Origin: Seriola aureovittata
Taxonomy: Eukaryota; Chordata; Actinopteri; Carangiformes; Carangidae
DNA length: 64,000 nt
Direction: 5' to 3'
Assembly (NCBI RefSeq): GCF_021018895.1
Contig: NC_079368.1
Location: 10,347,501 to 10,411,500, forward strand
The notes under the pieces are model-generated. The model saw only the letters and a program-made list of their open reading frames with translations. It did no database searches and was not told where the DNA came from. Positions 1-17,145 of the stretch are shown here, one piece after another (within the stretch, counting starts at the first letter, position 1; every line of letters starts with the position of its first letter). The position numbers and the translations under genes were made by a program.

Positions 1-2423
1 AGCAGGAAAGGGAGGAGAGAGATGCTCTGTGCCAATCCATACTCGCTTTGGAGAATTCAAGGTCATCCTTTCATGTTTTGCCAACCATCGGTCAATCAGC
101 TTCCAATCAAAGTGGTGCTTAATTCAGCAGTAATTCCCATCTCCTCATCACGTTCTCGCCTCACTGTTTCAGGGGCGTTAAGGCAGTTCCCTTGTCTTCT
201 CTCTGATCTGCTGCAGTGTGTCCAACATGTCTTGCCAGGCCAAACCCACCCTGTCAAGCTCTCTAATAATACTAGTTAAAATGTGTGGAGGACATGTCAG
301 ATCACACAGTGCGCTACTGCTGCTTCCATCTATCTCACTTCAGGAGATTTAGGTATCACTTGATTGTCTTTGAAGCGTACCCAAGTCGTGTTCCTTCATT
401 AATCCAAAGAGCCCTCCAGAATGTCTCCATTTGGTTTTGAATGTCTTAGATTTTGGAAGATGGAGCATAAAATTGGTCAAAACAAGTCTGGAAGAATTAT
501 AATAGATGTGGTCTCTATACCTTATTATTTCTTATGCAGCTATTAACATAAAATGCTAATGTAAAACACATTGCAATCCACTTGTTTTTTCATGTTTTAT
601 CAAAAAAAAAAAAAGAGACTGATCCAGTCACAGCTTTGATTTAACTGTGATATCTATACATTTTTTAAACATCCCAACATGCATTTCCCTGATCTGACCC
701 CATCATATAAAAACATCCAGTGCGTATCCCCGTTCTTTCTGACCCCACGGAAGGATCACCAGATTTAAAAGAGTGAAAACAAAACATTTGTCTCTCCAAC
801 CAAAGGGCAGGATTCAATGCAGATGAACCGACTCTTTTGCATCACCACTCTGCCATATTACCTCACCTCCTCAGTCATCACACTAAGTATGGATGGGAGT
901 GCCTCATGCAATCATGGATCTCACAAAAATAACCTCATATCCGTTTTAATCCGCAGAAAGGTCCCCTTTCCAAGCTGGTATGGGCGTATATGGCATTTAA
1001 GACTGTGTGAGGATATGATTAGATGACAGTTTTTACTGCCTGGAGGGTGTAACTGAAACACTAAACCGTGTAGAGAAGGGAAAATAAAACACTGTGTTGC
1101 AAAGTTTTATTCCTGCCTTTCTCCTTCTCTCTGGTGTTTTGTTGCGTTTGTAGTTGTCCTTTTTCCAGAAGGGTCCCGGTTCCAAAACAAGAGAGTGTTC
1201 ATCTGCAGGAGAGACACTGAGTGTTGAAATTAAATGAGTGTCGACGCTAATCATTTCTATATGATTAGACAGAATGAATGAATGAACAAATGAATGACTG
1301 AATATTACCTGAAGGCTAATCAATGCCGCTCGTGCAGAGGGTACAACATCATGAGACTTGAAAGACATCAAAAACGTCAAAGTCCTCCGGTGCAGATTTA
1401 CATGCTCGCTGAGAAGTGCTCACTCATGCCTCTTGACTGAAATACATGTTCATGTTTTTTTCTGTATGGCAGAGGATGCTTTTAAGGAGCATTATTTCTG
1501 AGAACTTCAAAGCCTGCCAAAAGCACTCTCCCTTTTGGAGTGTGCAGCGGCTTGAAAATGTACTTATATTTTCCAAATGGACAGGAAGAGGCCCTCACTG
1601 GTATTGAGGTGATGCTAATGCAATGTGGCGCTAGTTTTCAGCGTAACTCGGTTTACAGCACAAAAATACAGCCTTTATTAAATACCATTAATCTTTTATG
1701 GGCTTGATTTTACATTAACTTTAATTTCCCATCATTTTAATTACAAGATATATTCTCTATTTTGCCATGTCTATATGGAAATCTGTCTTTTATAGTTTAA
1801 GGGAAAAAAACAAGCACAGCCAACAATGCCAACAGGTCCTCATGGACACTATTTACTATGTACAGCTCTGTAACTACCATAATTGTCCCAAAGCCTCAGT
1901 CAGACTCTTTCCAGATGCTGCATCCAGTCTTTCTGCTATCGCCTGGTTTTATTGATCCAGTTAACATTAATGTTCACAAGGTCACAGTGTTCAACTGTCT
2001 GTGTTTTCTCAGCTGAGGGGCGCATTGCACCGCTCCTCAGAGGACTGGAGATTCTTTCCTGTGATGTAAACCCTGCCCAAGTGAGAGGCTGTTGACTTTA
2101 TTTAATATGTCCGCCAGATTTTTTATGAGCATTACGCAAATGAAATGGTTTGCATTATGCGTGAACCATACGTTCCGCAGAGGCATGCACGGCTGCAGAC
2201 AGCTGGAAGTAACTTGAGCCCCTCAGTCACTTATCAGCCCTGGCATCCCTGCCATTTCCCATAGCCATCTTCAAGCCAGAAGAATCCAGCCATTGTTTTC
2301 ATCTCTGTGGGCCCTGTGTTAACTCAGCAGTGCCTCGCTGATTGTTGCAGAGATATTAAAGAAAATGGTAGATTTGTCTTTGTCCATATAACCCTGTCTT
2401 TTGACTTCCAAGCTCCTTGCTCT

Positions 2424-2462
2424 ATGTGTATGTGTGTGTGAGTGTGTTTGTGTGTGTGTGTA

Positions 2463-2495
<33 letters not shown>

Positions 2496-2496
2496 C
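2424..2496. repeat. (TG)n microsatellite, interrupted
   Basis: A run of TG dinucleotides interrupted by AG, TT and TA units. Apparent open frames across it (valine/cysteine on plus, histidine/threonine on minus) are repeat translations, not genes. Confidence 0.95.
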
Positions 2497-3251
2497 GAGG
2501 GGGTTCAACTTGATGCGGTTGTAGAGAGCAGCTGCACCTGCCCTGTATGTCAACAACAGGGTCTGGAGCAGACACTCAAGAAGAGAGGTGGCTTTCACAC
2601 CACTGGCCTCACTGAAGCTGCTTACTTTCCAAAGACAACAATGACCACGCTGCTCGGCTGCGCCACGGAGCTTTTAGGCTCTATAGGCTTGGCGCCTGGT
2701 CTGTGTGGCCTCGAGATTATCTCCCGACTGAGCCCCTCTACATACAAGCTTATTGGACTTCCTCACGTCCTCTTGTTTTTGTGGCTCTAAAGTTTCCAGG
2801 ATGCTTTCTGACTGTCTGTTTTACACATAGAGACAGGATCCCCCGCGGGGGTTGTTAGGAGGTTACAGGGGGGTAGTAAAGGGGTCAGGGAGAAACTGTC
2901 AGTCTATTTCCTTTCTCTGGCCTTGGGAAACTGCACCACAAGTCTTTTGCATATTTTTAGCGTCCTTGCTGGTTTTTGTCTGTGTGTATCCACAGGAGAA
3001 GATAAAGTTATTCCCAGTCGATGAGGACTTTTGTTTTTCACATGGATTACTTATTATTAGTGTTGTCTTTTTTGTCCCATTTTTTTCTTAACTTTCTCAA
3101 GCTATACAATGAGCAGCACACGATCTGTCAGAATAATGCACAGGGTCTGGAAACCATCATCTTTATGTGTTGGTCTGTAAATCTCTCCTCCATAGAATTA
3201 CTGCACAACCCTGCGCTGGTGATTGCCTTATACTTGAATGTCTCCAGCTGG

Positions 3252-3278
3252 TGGTGTGTGTGTGTGTGTGTGTGTGTG
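3252..3278. repeat. (GT)n microsatellite
   Basis: About thirteen GT units with no obvious interruption, in gene-free DNA. Confidence 0.9.
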
Positions 3279-4065
3279 CACAATCACAGGAGTAAAACAA
3301 ATGCATGCATGTGTGTGTATGCACTGTATTTCATGAATATATCCTCGCAGTAATATTGCTCTTTTTTAGTGTCTACCAAAGTCCATACTCTCATACTTAA
3401 ATAAATAAAATAAATTTTGTAGCTTCAGTGATGAGGAGACTTCACTGCTAAAGTAGCTGTTTGTATCTGAGTCGACTTGAGTTCAAATTCTGTGGTAAAC
3501 ATCAGTTAGATTAGATGCTTTGTGAGGGTTATGGTAAATTGGGATAAAATGTGTTCCCGGTTTCTAAGCTGTGGAACAGTAAATAGTAAAGTACACATGT
3601 ATTTTCCCGGTACTGTGAATGCGGTTATTAATGCAGGGGGTGAAATAGGTGCAGCGTACTCTTTAAGAGGACACATCCGAACTCTAGGAACTGAAAATAG
3701 ACATGATGGTAGAGGACTGTTTTGTGCAGATTGGAGGGGAAAAAAAAAAAAGAACGAGAGAAGCATTTCAAGAGAAATGGCGCGAGAAAGGTTGGATGAT
3801 TAAGCAAAGAGCAAAACCCACCTTCCTTTCTTCTTTGGCAAACTTTGCTCTATAAGGTCAGAGCAGATATTGAGCGATTGCATTCAGACGACCAAGTGAG
3901 CTTTCATAAACCTGCTGGGAAGTCATCCTCATTTACATTCAGGAAGCATTTAGAGAGAGTTACCTGAACGGTGCCACAGCCCAGATAATATTGCTCACAG
4001 ACATGTTTTACCTGCTGCACCACATGTCTTCCCGTGTTATCTCTAGGTGCATCAAAACCTTCCCC

Positions 4066-4113
4066 TCTATCTCTCTCTTTCTCTCTCTATCTCTCTCTCT
4101 CTCTCTCTCTCTG
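4066..4113. repeat. (CT)n microsatellite
   Basis: Pyrimidine-rich CT repeat with occasional TT and AT interruptions, followed at once by CTGCAG. It resembles a long polypyrimidine tract plus acceptor, but no coding exon follows. Confidence 0.9.
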
Positions 4114-5540
4114 CAGCTCATTCCTTCTTGTGTGAATGTCTAGCCACTCGCCTGTGGTTGTTAAAATAGCTGCCGGTTGTCTGTTAAGAAATTGCAGCAT
4201 AACTAAACCACTGTACATGTTGCTCTGCAGAGTTTACATTACCTTTCCACCATCTAAGTAATTATAATACTTTGTATTCAGGCGACCGTCACTATTTGTG
4301 TTGTCACTCATGTGCCTCAGTATAATACAGTGAGTGCTGATAGTATAGTACATGGCTTCAGAAATAGACTATGGTGAGAGAACAGAGTTTAGTTGTGAGA
4401 AAAAGAGCTACTGTAAAAAAACAGACCTTGAAGATATTACATGTAGCCTGAAAGCATGTTTAACCACATTAACATTATCTTAACCAGAATGTTGTTCTTG
4501 CTTTCTAATTCCACAAAACAATTATCACTCAGTGAATGGAGAGGTACATGCCAATAAAAATAAGTCATTTCTGTTTTTGCTTTGGCCCACCTCTCCATAA
4601 TGCTCGACTGTGCAGCTGCACTGCGCTGTGGAAAACAAACAGTGCAGTGCAGCTGGGCTCCTCAAGACAGCGAAAGGGGAATTTTAATCCCATTTTTTTT
4701 TCCTTTGGCACCAGTCAGATTTATTTGGTCATAAAGAAAGGAAAAGCACCCCACCATCTGAGAAGGACTGGGAAGTGAGAACGCAAATTATGCCAGAACC
4801 CCAATTGCAGACTTAGAAACACAACAGGCCAGGAAATGAATCCCCCAACAGGTCAAAGTGCTTGAAACACCAGAGGAGCCTAATTAACTCAGATAGTGAC
4901 ACATTGCTGGGATACCTGGACAGCTCCGATCAGTCTGTCATGTTTGCACCTAAGAGCCAACCAAATATGCAGCAGTGCAGATTCTTACAGTGATTTCATT
5001 CACAGTAACACTTTTGTCACCATGAGGCGCATAAGTACAACAGCCAAAGGCTAACCTACACGTGTCTCTCATCCATTCCCCGCAGCGTGGTCTGAAAACA
5101 AACTATCCGGAGAGCCTCAAACCATTTCCAGCTGTCACGTCCACCGCCCCAGTATAACTCCTAACCTGATATGACAGGGCAAGACGAGGTGAGGGTCAGG
5201 CCTCGAGGAAGATTCAGAGCATGTAACTCAAACTATGAGCATTATATCCATAAATGCCTGTGGTGGAGAAATGAGGATGGCCATGTGCTGCACCTATTGT
5301 CTCTCATGTTACCTTTATTAACTTCTCATCTTACATCAGACACTACAAGTCTTCACACACACAATAACAGGGCAAAGAATTATTTAAAGCCCATAATTAG
5401 GCACTGGTGGACTGTAACTAAGTGATATGCCTGGAAAAACAACAGTAAGATGCTGATTCCACAATTATCCAAGGACTACAATAATCAAATAATATAGTAT
5501 AATACAATATAATTATGACAGTCGCTGTTTGTGAGCATAA

Positions 5541-5695
5541 AATATTTTTACTTTTGATTCTTTATGTGCATTTTTCTGATAATGTTTCTGTACTTCTACA
5601 GAAATGTAAGTGCAGGACTTTTATTTGCACTGGAGTATTTTAATACTGTTACCTAGTTTTACTTAGGTAAACCAGTTAAATACTTCTTCCGCCTT
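5541..5695 (-). mobile_element. Degenerate teleost MITE fragment (CAGTGGTGG family)
   Basis: The sequence carries the family's recurring pattern: a TGCAGGACTTTTA-type block, a GGAGTATTTTAA block, TTTTACTTAGGTAAA and a decayed terminus TACTTCTTCCGCC. Read in reverse this matches the start of the better-preserved element at 39320-39706. The other end is not recognisable, so this is a truncated copy. Family identification is from memory of fish genomes, not from a database search. Confidence 0.6.
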
Positions 5696-8600
5696 TGTAA
5701 TTATGTTTGGAAATAAAGTTTCATTTTTTACTCATGAATGTGAGACACTGTAGATATGTTACACAGACTGCTTACAGTTTGAACTATACATCAAATATGA
5801 CAAACACACACATGAGTGAAAATAAACAAGGCACAAATATGAAGGTTCACAGCCTTTTTTGTTGCTGTCGAGGTGCTGTGGATATCGCAGCAATCCATTA
5901 GTAATGCAACAAGCATCTGGAATGTTGTTCAAAAACTGCTGCTAGGTTAGCCCTATAAAAAAGATAAATGAGTGTCCCTGTGAATGTCCAGAGAATTGCA
6001 TGTCTACTCATCCCATTCCTCCAGTACACTGAGGCACAGACAAGGACAGGCTGCAGGCCCTAAAGCGCTTTGGTTCAAGTGCAATAAAAGAATAAGACTA
6101 TTGCTCAAAAACCTTACAAATAAACTTCACAGGAAACATTGCATGGATGCTGCTTCACACAGACACGAGAGCTTCAACTGATGTGGACCTCAGCCGCTGC
6201 TCTAGCCTCAAGAGAGGTGCAACAAGTTTCCATTATGGCAGCATGGTGTCTCTGTTTAACTATCATAAACGTCTGCTGCTCTGAGGAGACATATTTAATC
6301 ATGCTGCAAAAACAGCGTTTATATGGCTGTTTATGTGCTATCCTGTTTAAAAGGTCACTGCAGTCAGAGGCATGTATCTGCTCCACAGTCTCAGCCAGCG
6401 TTTAAGCTCCGTCTGTGGTTAAATTATAACATTTGTGTGGTGACAACGGTACAATACAACCACTCCTTTCTTGGCAAATTTTTTTCTTTAATGATATGCG
6501 TCACCCTCTGTTAGCTGCTTAGATTGAATTTCCCATTTTTGTATGGGAAAGCTTGTGGACTACGGCTTCCATTAAAGATATGCAAAGAACGCACGCGAGG
6601 AACAGAGCTCTACACATGTACCGAAGGCAATTAGGAGGTTCAATATGAAATAGTCAGTCTGCACATTGTCCGGATTTCACTTCCTGAAATGATGACTGGC
6701 ATTTTGAATGAAAGACGGTGTGACAGGGGAGGGGAAAAATAAGCAATTTTAATGTTTTGTTTTATAAGGGGTGCATGTGTGGAGGGGTGGGGGGGTGAGT
6801 GCTTTATCATGCCTCACTATCCAACCTCTTACCTCCCTCTTTGGGCCTTTAGGAGCATCCTGTGACCCCTGACCTCCTGGACAATAGAGGCCAGGACGTT
6901 TCCCAGTGAGCAGCGATGGAGCCAACAACAGGAACATGAGGGGTGCTCCTGGGAAACAAACTGTTTATTGTGCAGCAGGATGGACACCCCCTCCACCCCC
7001 CCCAACCCATGTCCCAGTCACTTACTTTCACACACAGTCACAGACACTAACTACACACCTCTGCACAGTGAAAACTTGTCAAACAACAGGTGGCTGCTCC
7101 TACCTCTGAACCATGTAGCAACTGTAATATTCAAATGTCCTGTATCCGCATTGAGTGTGCATGTGTGTATTTGGCAGAAACAAAAAAAAAAGATAAGAAG
7201 GATGTTTCTATTTCACCTAAGTCACAAACATATGCTGCAACTAAAAATATACTTTACTTCTTCTTTTATTGTTTTTTGGTATATGAATCTGTTGTGTTCG
7301 TACACGCCCCAGGACACAGCCTGTAGAAAAACCTTGTTTCAGCTGTCGCTTTCTCCCTCATTTCTGCACTGGCTCAGGCTGTAGATGATAAGTTTATATT
7401 TAGTCAGACTTTCTATTTGATAACAGTACCAAGCCATTTGTTGGTGCTGCCATTGCCTGTCTGCTTCAGAGGAAATCCCTCCTTTGTCTCTCAAGGAAGC
7501 TCAGCAAACTGGGAAAACCTGAATTTGTCATCAGAACTCAAACAGCTGGAACACATTTGATTATGTGGAGTCACCACTAAATGTATTAGTCAACACTCCA
7601 GACTAGTTATTACCTACACTCTTGAGACTACTCAATGCAAGAGCAGCACAGTAAAACCGTTTCCAGAGCTGTCAATCACCGTGCCAGAACTGTGGTGCAA
7701 CTCAGAGACACAGAGGGCTCTGGGGATCGCTCTTTAAGTGCTTAACCCCAAAGGATTACTGGTTCTTTATGAGTATGTGTGTGATTTGTGTTTGTGTGCC
7801 ACATGATGCATATCAGATAAGGGTGGATCAGAGGTGACAGACAGGGGAATGGATCTGATCTCATTCTTTTTGCTCTCTCTGGAGAGACATTAAATCTCGA
7901 TAATCAGAGAAATTAGAAAAAAAATATATTAAAAAAATAACCTATTAATCACTTTGTAGATGATGAATCCATGACTCATTCTAGTTGTTATCATAACGAC
8001 AAAATTTAGTGATATTGTTTTAATCTAAATGTGGAAAGTAAATTATGTTTAGACAAGAACTTAATAACATGCTACAAGCCTGCAATTTGAGGTTCTGCTT
8101 GTACCTGAGTTTCTACATTCGGTGATACTTGTTTCTTTTACTTAAGTACATTCCAGACAAAAAACCCTCCACATTTAACTCACTAAATTTCTTAAATGGC
8201 TGAAGTCATTTTCCAAATTAAGATGTTACATGCAAAACATATGATAAACTTTAAATCTAATGCGATGTAGTTTACATTAGTCAACATAAGGAGCTTTTTA
8301 GCGTGAGTCTAAAAAGTGTAAAAAGTCATCACTCAGCCTGTCACTTAAAACAGGTTTGGTCTCTGAGAACAGTAAAATGCAGTATCATTTTTGCGCTAGG
8401 ACCCTTGCTTGTAAATGAGACATCCCATAACCAGCTATGCAAATAGGTCAATAAAAGCTGGCGACTTCTCCATGGCCACAGTTGGAGCATATAAGGCCAT
8501 TTAATAGGCACATCCTTGAAGCTATAAATGTTTATATGATTTCATGATGATGTAAACCTTGCAAGCCAAAAAAAACAACACAGACAGTCATGTACCAGCT

Positions 8601-11025
8601 TGTTTTAATGACCAAAACGTAAGAGGAAGACAAAGGGAAGCTTCAAAAAATTGATCCAAGTTTTAAAACTCACTAACACTGATACCCAAAAAAGAGGAAG
8701 ATTTGAGGAATAACTCAGAGATTTTCTAGGTCAAAGGCCACCTTAACACTGACAAGCAAAATCAAATCACAGCTAAGGAAATGGGCCATGAAACACTGAT
8801 TGCTCCATACATAATGACCCTTTTTCCAATTGCTTAGCTCAAGAATTATTTGATTGTGCAGAGTGCTGACTTCACTGCAAACATGAGCACTGCTTGCACA
8901 TATTGCCTGAGTGTATAATCAAATCAAGACCATTGATACAAGGAGTGAACAAATATCTCTTAGTATGTGGGAACAATATGGATCTTTGTTCCACAAGAGA
9001 GCCCTCAGAAAGCTAATACACTGACCGAAGGTAAAACACCTCTGGGGACTGGGAGCCCAGCTTGTGCTCAGCATTAATTGGTTGTGCTTTTATTGGATAA
9101 TTCAGACATTAGCAAGACCCATTTAAGTTAATTTTGAAAATGACAGTGAGCATATGTGCTTTGTCACATTAGCAACCATGGGAAAAGTGCCATTGAGTGG
9201 AATATACTTAAACTCAAACACATGTTTAGCATAATTGCCACAATAAGTGGAATGGTTTCTGCTATACAATGGGACTTCTACTGATGATGATTCATGTGAC
9301 CAAAAAGACAGATCACTGGAGTTTGCTGAGTCTGTGGTTTCAAATAACAGCACTATAGGCTATATTCCTCATGATACAGGTCAACTAAGCTGCTACCCCC
9401 ACCCATATCATCCCAGGTCTGACACATTCACACCTTGGCTCATACATCAATTTGGAACTTGTGGCACCAGTCCTGTAACTAAAAACTCAACTTCTGGGTA
9501 TAGCTGGGAAATTCCCTACACAGGTCAGTGATATGTTGCCTTATAGAAAGAAAGACATTTTTGCTTATTGCTTTGAACATTTACAAGGTAGCGTGCCCCC
9601 GTAACTGTTGGGACTGACTTGTGTCTCTGTCACTTACAAACACCATAGGTTTAAAGTATACAGTAGCAAGCAAACCAATGTGATTTGAGATTTCTGAGGA
9701 AACTACAGTAGGGTGACTGTGGGAGGCTTTGTGAACTGAAGCTTCTCAAGCCAACAAAGTGTGGGCTTGACTGTGTCTGAAAACCTCATGCTGATAAATG
9801 GCCTCTCCAAGTAGACAAACTCAGAACACAAGGCCCCTGCTGCACAAGACCCAAACTGCTACCTCTGCTGCTGGCTGAATCTGATTACAGGCAGGCCCTG
9901 AGGACAGGCAGGTCATTGAGAGCACAGAGATGAGCAAACAATAAGATATTATCTGAAGGAATCTTCAGCTTTCCAACGCAAAATGGTCCCTCTCAGTGTC
10001 ACATTGACGATAGGATCCTCAACCTGACACTGAATCAGCCATTTAAGAAGAATGAACACTGCGACCCATTCATACATACTCACTAAAATAATGAGAGCTC
10101 TTTTTTCACCCTTGTTTAAGATATATAAAGGGGAGCTCATGAGGCTTTGCGAGACAAGGCTGTGCAGAAACCGGAGCATGCAGCTGACTCAGATGAATAT
10201 GCCTTTACAATGATTGGGTATTGAATGAACAATTCTATAGTCTTTCTCTTTATTCCTATGTACATGGAAATAATACACGTGTTTGGCTTCATTGCACTTT
10301 GCTGCTCCATTGTCATGCACTTTTGCGCTTGAAAAAATAATTTGAAAGCAATTCTTTAGATTAATAAACTGACTATGAGCATACAACATTCAGTTTCATA
10401 ACTGACACTGTGATAATATTTTCCAATCGAAGCTGTTCATCACCTATTTTGGCCGTGTCTCTCTTGTGTGTGTGTGTTTTTGTTCTTTTCAAATAGTGAC
10501 ATCTTGTGGACACCCAGCCTCAGCTATTGTGTGGGTGTTATAGGCTGTACATATGTTTAAAACCATGTATTGAAGAATGTATGTTTTTTTTTAACACTGC
10601 CGTCCTGTCTGTTATTTGTGAACTTGATGATAAGATTGATAAATGTATTCATCATGATGCTCATTTAAATACTTGATTATATTTATTATTTATTATTATT
10701 TATAAATATAAACAAAAATAACTATATTGATCTCTGGCAGAATGTGATTAAATGGCAAAGAGGAGGAACAGATATAGTAGCCAAAATATAGGTAGGCAAA
10801 TTTATGGGAAGTTATTGTATGGAGTTTCCATTCATAGAATTTATCATGTGAAAATTTAATTTAGATAAGAATTATTGTGATTATTTAACATTATAATGGA
10901 GAGTCATATAATGTTGATTTTGATAAGTGTATGGTGTCAAAACTGTAAAAAAAAAAACTAAATAATTTATTTTGGACTACAACCATGGAAATTGCATTTG
11001 CCACTTCAGGACTTGTAAAGAAAGT

Positions 11026-11035
11026 TATCGCGATA
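11026..11035. promoter_or_regulatory. TCGCGA palindrome upstream of ube2d4
   Basis: TATCGCGATA is a perfect 10-bp palindrome about 290 bp upstream of the ube2d4 start codon. It contains the TCGCGA core seen in the TCTCGCGAGA class of CpG-promoter elements. The flanks differ from the full consensus, so binding by the same factor is only possible. The transcription start of ube2d4 is not defined here. Confidence 0.35.
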
Positions 11036-11320
11036 TCACCCAAAACAGCCTGCCAGGCACCTAGAGGAGCAGGGATGAGAGGAGAGACAGCAAAATACCT
11101 CAGTTGTTCTGTGCCAGTCTTAAGAAAGATCAGACTTTAACACACAATTTACCGCATCGGTTGTACTGGGAACCAAAAGCCCCAAGCCTGTTAAATGTCA
11201 GACGTGATTTTCTGATTGTACGTAAAGTGAGATTTGGAAGAACGCGGCCACAAAAGCCAAATTTTATGTGTGAAGTGCTAACTGTTAGCTGACAGGCTAG
11301 CTAGCATAGCCATTGAAGCA

Positions 11321-14400
<3,080 letters not shown>

Positions 14401-17145
14401 GAATGCCAGGGAGATCAAAATACAAATGAGAACAAAAGAAACACGTTTGATTTGTAACTTGAGGCAAATGAGCAACAGAGGGAAAAAAAAACAACTAGAC
14501 AACAGCCCATCTTTTGGAGAAGGAAGCGATTCAATGAGGTACAGTGCCACCTGGCTTTCCGTGTGCTGAGCTGCTACCATGTGCTGTCCTTCATGACTTG
14601 TATGGATCTGCTGAGCAGGACCTGATGGGCTCCTTAAAGCACTCCCATATGGAATACCGGAAACTCTTCACAGCCCATACCACCACACTCAGACTTTAAA
14701 CTGTTTCTCCTGCTATTGTGATCATCACTATCATTGTTGCCATTCATGCGCATCATTTTCACTGTCAAAGAGTCATATCATTGTGCTACTCAGAAGCTAA
14801 ATGTTGGATTGATTTAGGAGATTGGCTCTCCCTTCATTTCAGAGGTACTGTCTGTGTCCCACTGGATGTCTTGTTATTACTGTATTTCCATGTATTTAGT
14901 GGCCTTTCTGTGTTATTATTTTCAAACGGTATATGTGCAATTGAGGCAGAATGTTCCCTGTTCAACACAAAATGGTGCGGTGCCATTACCAGCAGCTGAT
15001 CTGTTGGCACATACTGTCTCTACCCCGGAACAATGTGAAAGATGTAAAGAAGGATTGGTCTCTATCACCCAATGCATTTGAAACTGCAACAGTATTTAGT
15101 GGTTTTGAAGACACTAGAGAGCTGCTATTAAGAGCTAGCTGGCCCTTGCATCACAGTTGTGGAGCTCCATAGGGCAAATGTCAACATCCATTTTTCTCAC
15201 ATGCTGTCATTGCCCTTATATCCTGTATAAGTAAACACCAATGGCTGGTGTCCATAGTGCACAAAATACTACTGTTGTATGACTTGTTCCTTGTTGTGTA
15301 GCTATGAACATAGCTCCTCTTTGGCATATAGCTAAGCTGTGTGCCTCCTCCTCAGTACAGTTACTCAGGTATCTAACCAAATCATCAGCCTTTACATGCA
15401 GTGACCCATGGTGAGAAAAATGACCTGGGCCCATATCATCAGGCTTAAAAAATATTACTGATCTACATTCACTGGTTCGTTCAGATAACAAAAAAAAAAA
15501 AAAAAAAATAGCTCATGCTTCCAGAAGAAGCAAAATGATCAAAGACAGATCAGCACTCCTGAGGTTTTTTATGCATATAGGCCCTGATGGTCTGTGTTGC
15601 CATTTTGTCACAGAGAGGGGTTTTTTCCCCTTATTATCCCTCTCCAGTTCTTTTAGTCACCATTTCCATTTATTTTTGAACAACATTTTGGATGTGAGCA
15701 GCCGTTAAATGACGCTGTTAAACATACATGCTACTGTTTTTCCAAAACAAAATGGCCTTTGGTTATAGCTGGTGTCACTTTTACTTAAAAGGGGAACTTG
15801 ACATCAGAATTGACATTTTGCAGAACCGAGTAATAATTTGAAGTCATGTGCATCTAGTTACTTGAAGCGAATAAATACAGTAACTTGCCACGACAATTTC
15901 ACCTGCTTTAATATTGGGTGATGTGAAGTTTTTGTCAGCATTTCTTTATATTCATATTCATGATCAAGTCTGCAAAGACTTGTTTTAGTTTTGGGATTAT
16001 TAATCCACCGTGACAGTAAAACAGTTTGTCTGGGTGATACATTTGTGACCTTTTGTATTGTATCTTTGAAAGCTTTAGTTTTAGGCCTTTTTTTTTTTTT
16101 CATTCATGTCACCAGAATTGAACATGATTGTGATGTGTCATAATGTAATATTAGTTTTACTATAACCCATCGTGACTGTTGGATAAAGTAGTTAGGAAAT
16201 GCTATGATTTTTTTTTTTTTTTAAATCATGGCTCATAATGTGCTGATGCTGCCAATATAAAGGGAATTATTTGATGTTCAAAAGGGGAAGAAAATTTGCT
16301 ATTGAGGCATTACTGAATGGATTTATCCAGAAAGGTTCATAGTGAAGCATGAAAGTTTTAGAAGCTTTGATTGTAGAATTAACACTATGGTTTAGGCACC
16401 AAATATAGAATTTGATCATTGTTAGCTGCTGTAGAGAAAATGGTCAAAACAAGTTGTCCTGAAATACAGTATATACTAAAAGGTTTTGAAAATATATCTT
16501 CTAAATGCAGTGAAAGTCTTTTTGCTGCCAGACTACAATTGCAAATAACTTGTGTGTATTAGTACTAGTTCAGACTTTTTGTGCATTGTCGTTTGTTCAT
16601 CTGGCTATTTATTTATTTGAAAGCCGAGTATCTTCCAGTTGTTCAATTGAATGCAGCCTCAATTCATCATGTCAGTGATGCTACATTGACTTCCTTTGTC
16701 CAGTGTGCTCAATAGAGTTTATATAGGCAGCTTGGCATGCTTTGCACTCTGGAGAACCTTCTCACAGCCATTTGCCGGATATCAGGGATTTCGTTACAAT
16801 TCATCTGCCTAACACCTCTGACTAAAATTTTAGCCTTAACCCTCATTTTGTATATATAGAGAGAACGTGTCATAAACTGTTAAATTTGCTATCAGGGCTG
16901 TATCCCCCAAATGGGTGATTCATTTCATCAGTAGACATGGAAACCTGCTTGAACAGTACCAATATTTTTTGTTGAAAATTTCAGCCTCGCTTTCTCAGAA
17001 CGCAGGACCAGCTTTCATGCATCTTAAAATTTGGAATATGTGTGCTTGAACTGCCACCATGAACGTCCATATGTCCTCACATAGCCTACACAAGATAACT
17101 ATTGACCTTGTCATAACATATGAATAAAGTTCATCTTGGTTTACC
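14401..17145 (+). other. ube2d4: Probable ube2d4 3' UTR with poly(A) signal
   Basis: About 2.7 kb of AT-rich sequence without coding exons follows the stop codon. It includes an A-tract at 15490-15508 and ends near a canonical AATAAA at 17123-17128, about 20 bp before a T-rich stretch. The next promoter begins near 17.6 kb. A long 3' UTR is usual for UBE2D genes; its extent here is inferred. Confidence 0.6.

Larger units (their letters stand above)
1..11000. other. Long region without a supportable gene
   Basis: Both strands were read for exons with splice signals and a recognisable product; none was found. Open frames here are short, lack flanking splice consensus or run through simple repeats. 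The stretch is AT-rich with GT microsatellites, a CT tract, remnants of interspersed repeats near 5.5 kb and possibly 8.1 kb, a POU/C/EBP-like motif cluster near 2.13 kb and an isolated TATA-like box near 10.12 kb. It could be intergenic DNA or an intron of a gene whose exons lie to the left; the sequence does not decide. Confidence 0.6.

Noticed and set aside
2324..2790. Open frames on both strands across the TG repeat
   Set aside because: Translations of a microsatellite with unrelated flanks.
8095..8170. TTTTACTTAAGTACATTCC-like stretch
   Set aside because: May be a relic of the CAGTGGTGG MITE family, but too short and decayed to annotate.
9123..9531. Frames of 76-94 codons near 9.2-9.5 kb
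   Set aside because: No domain, no splice consensus and no neighbouring exons.
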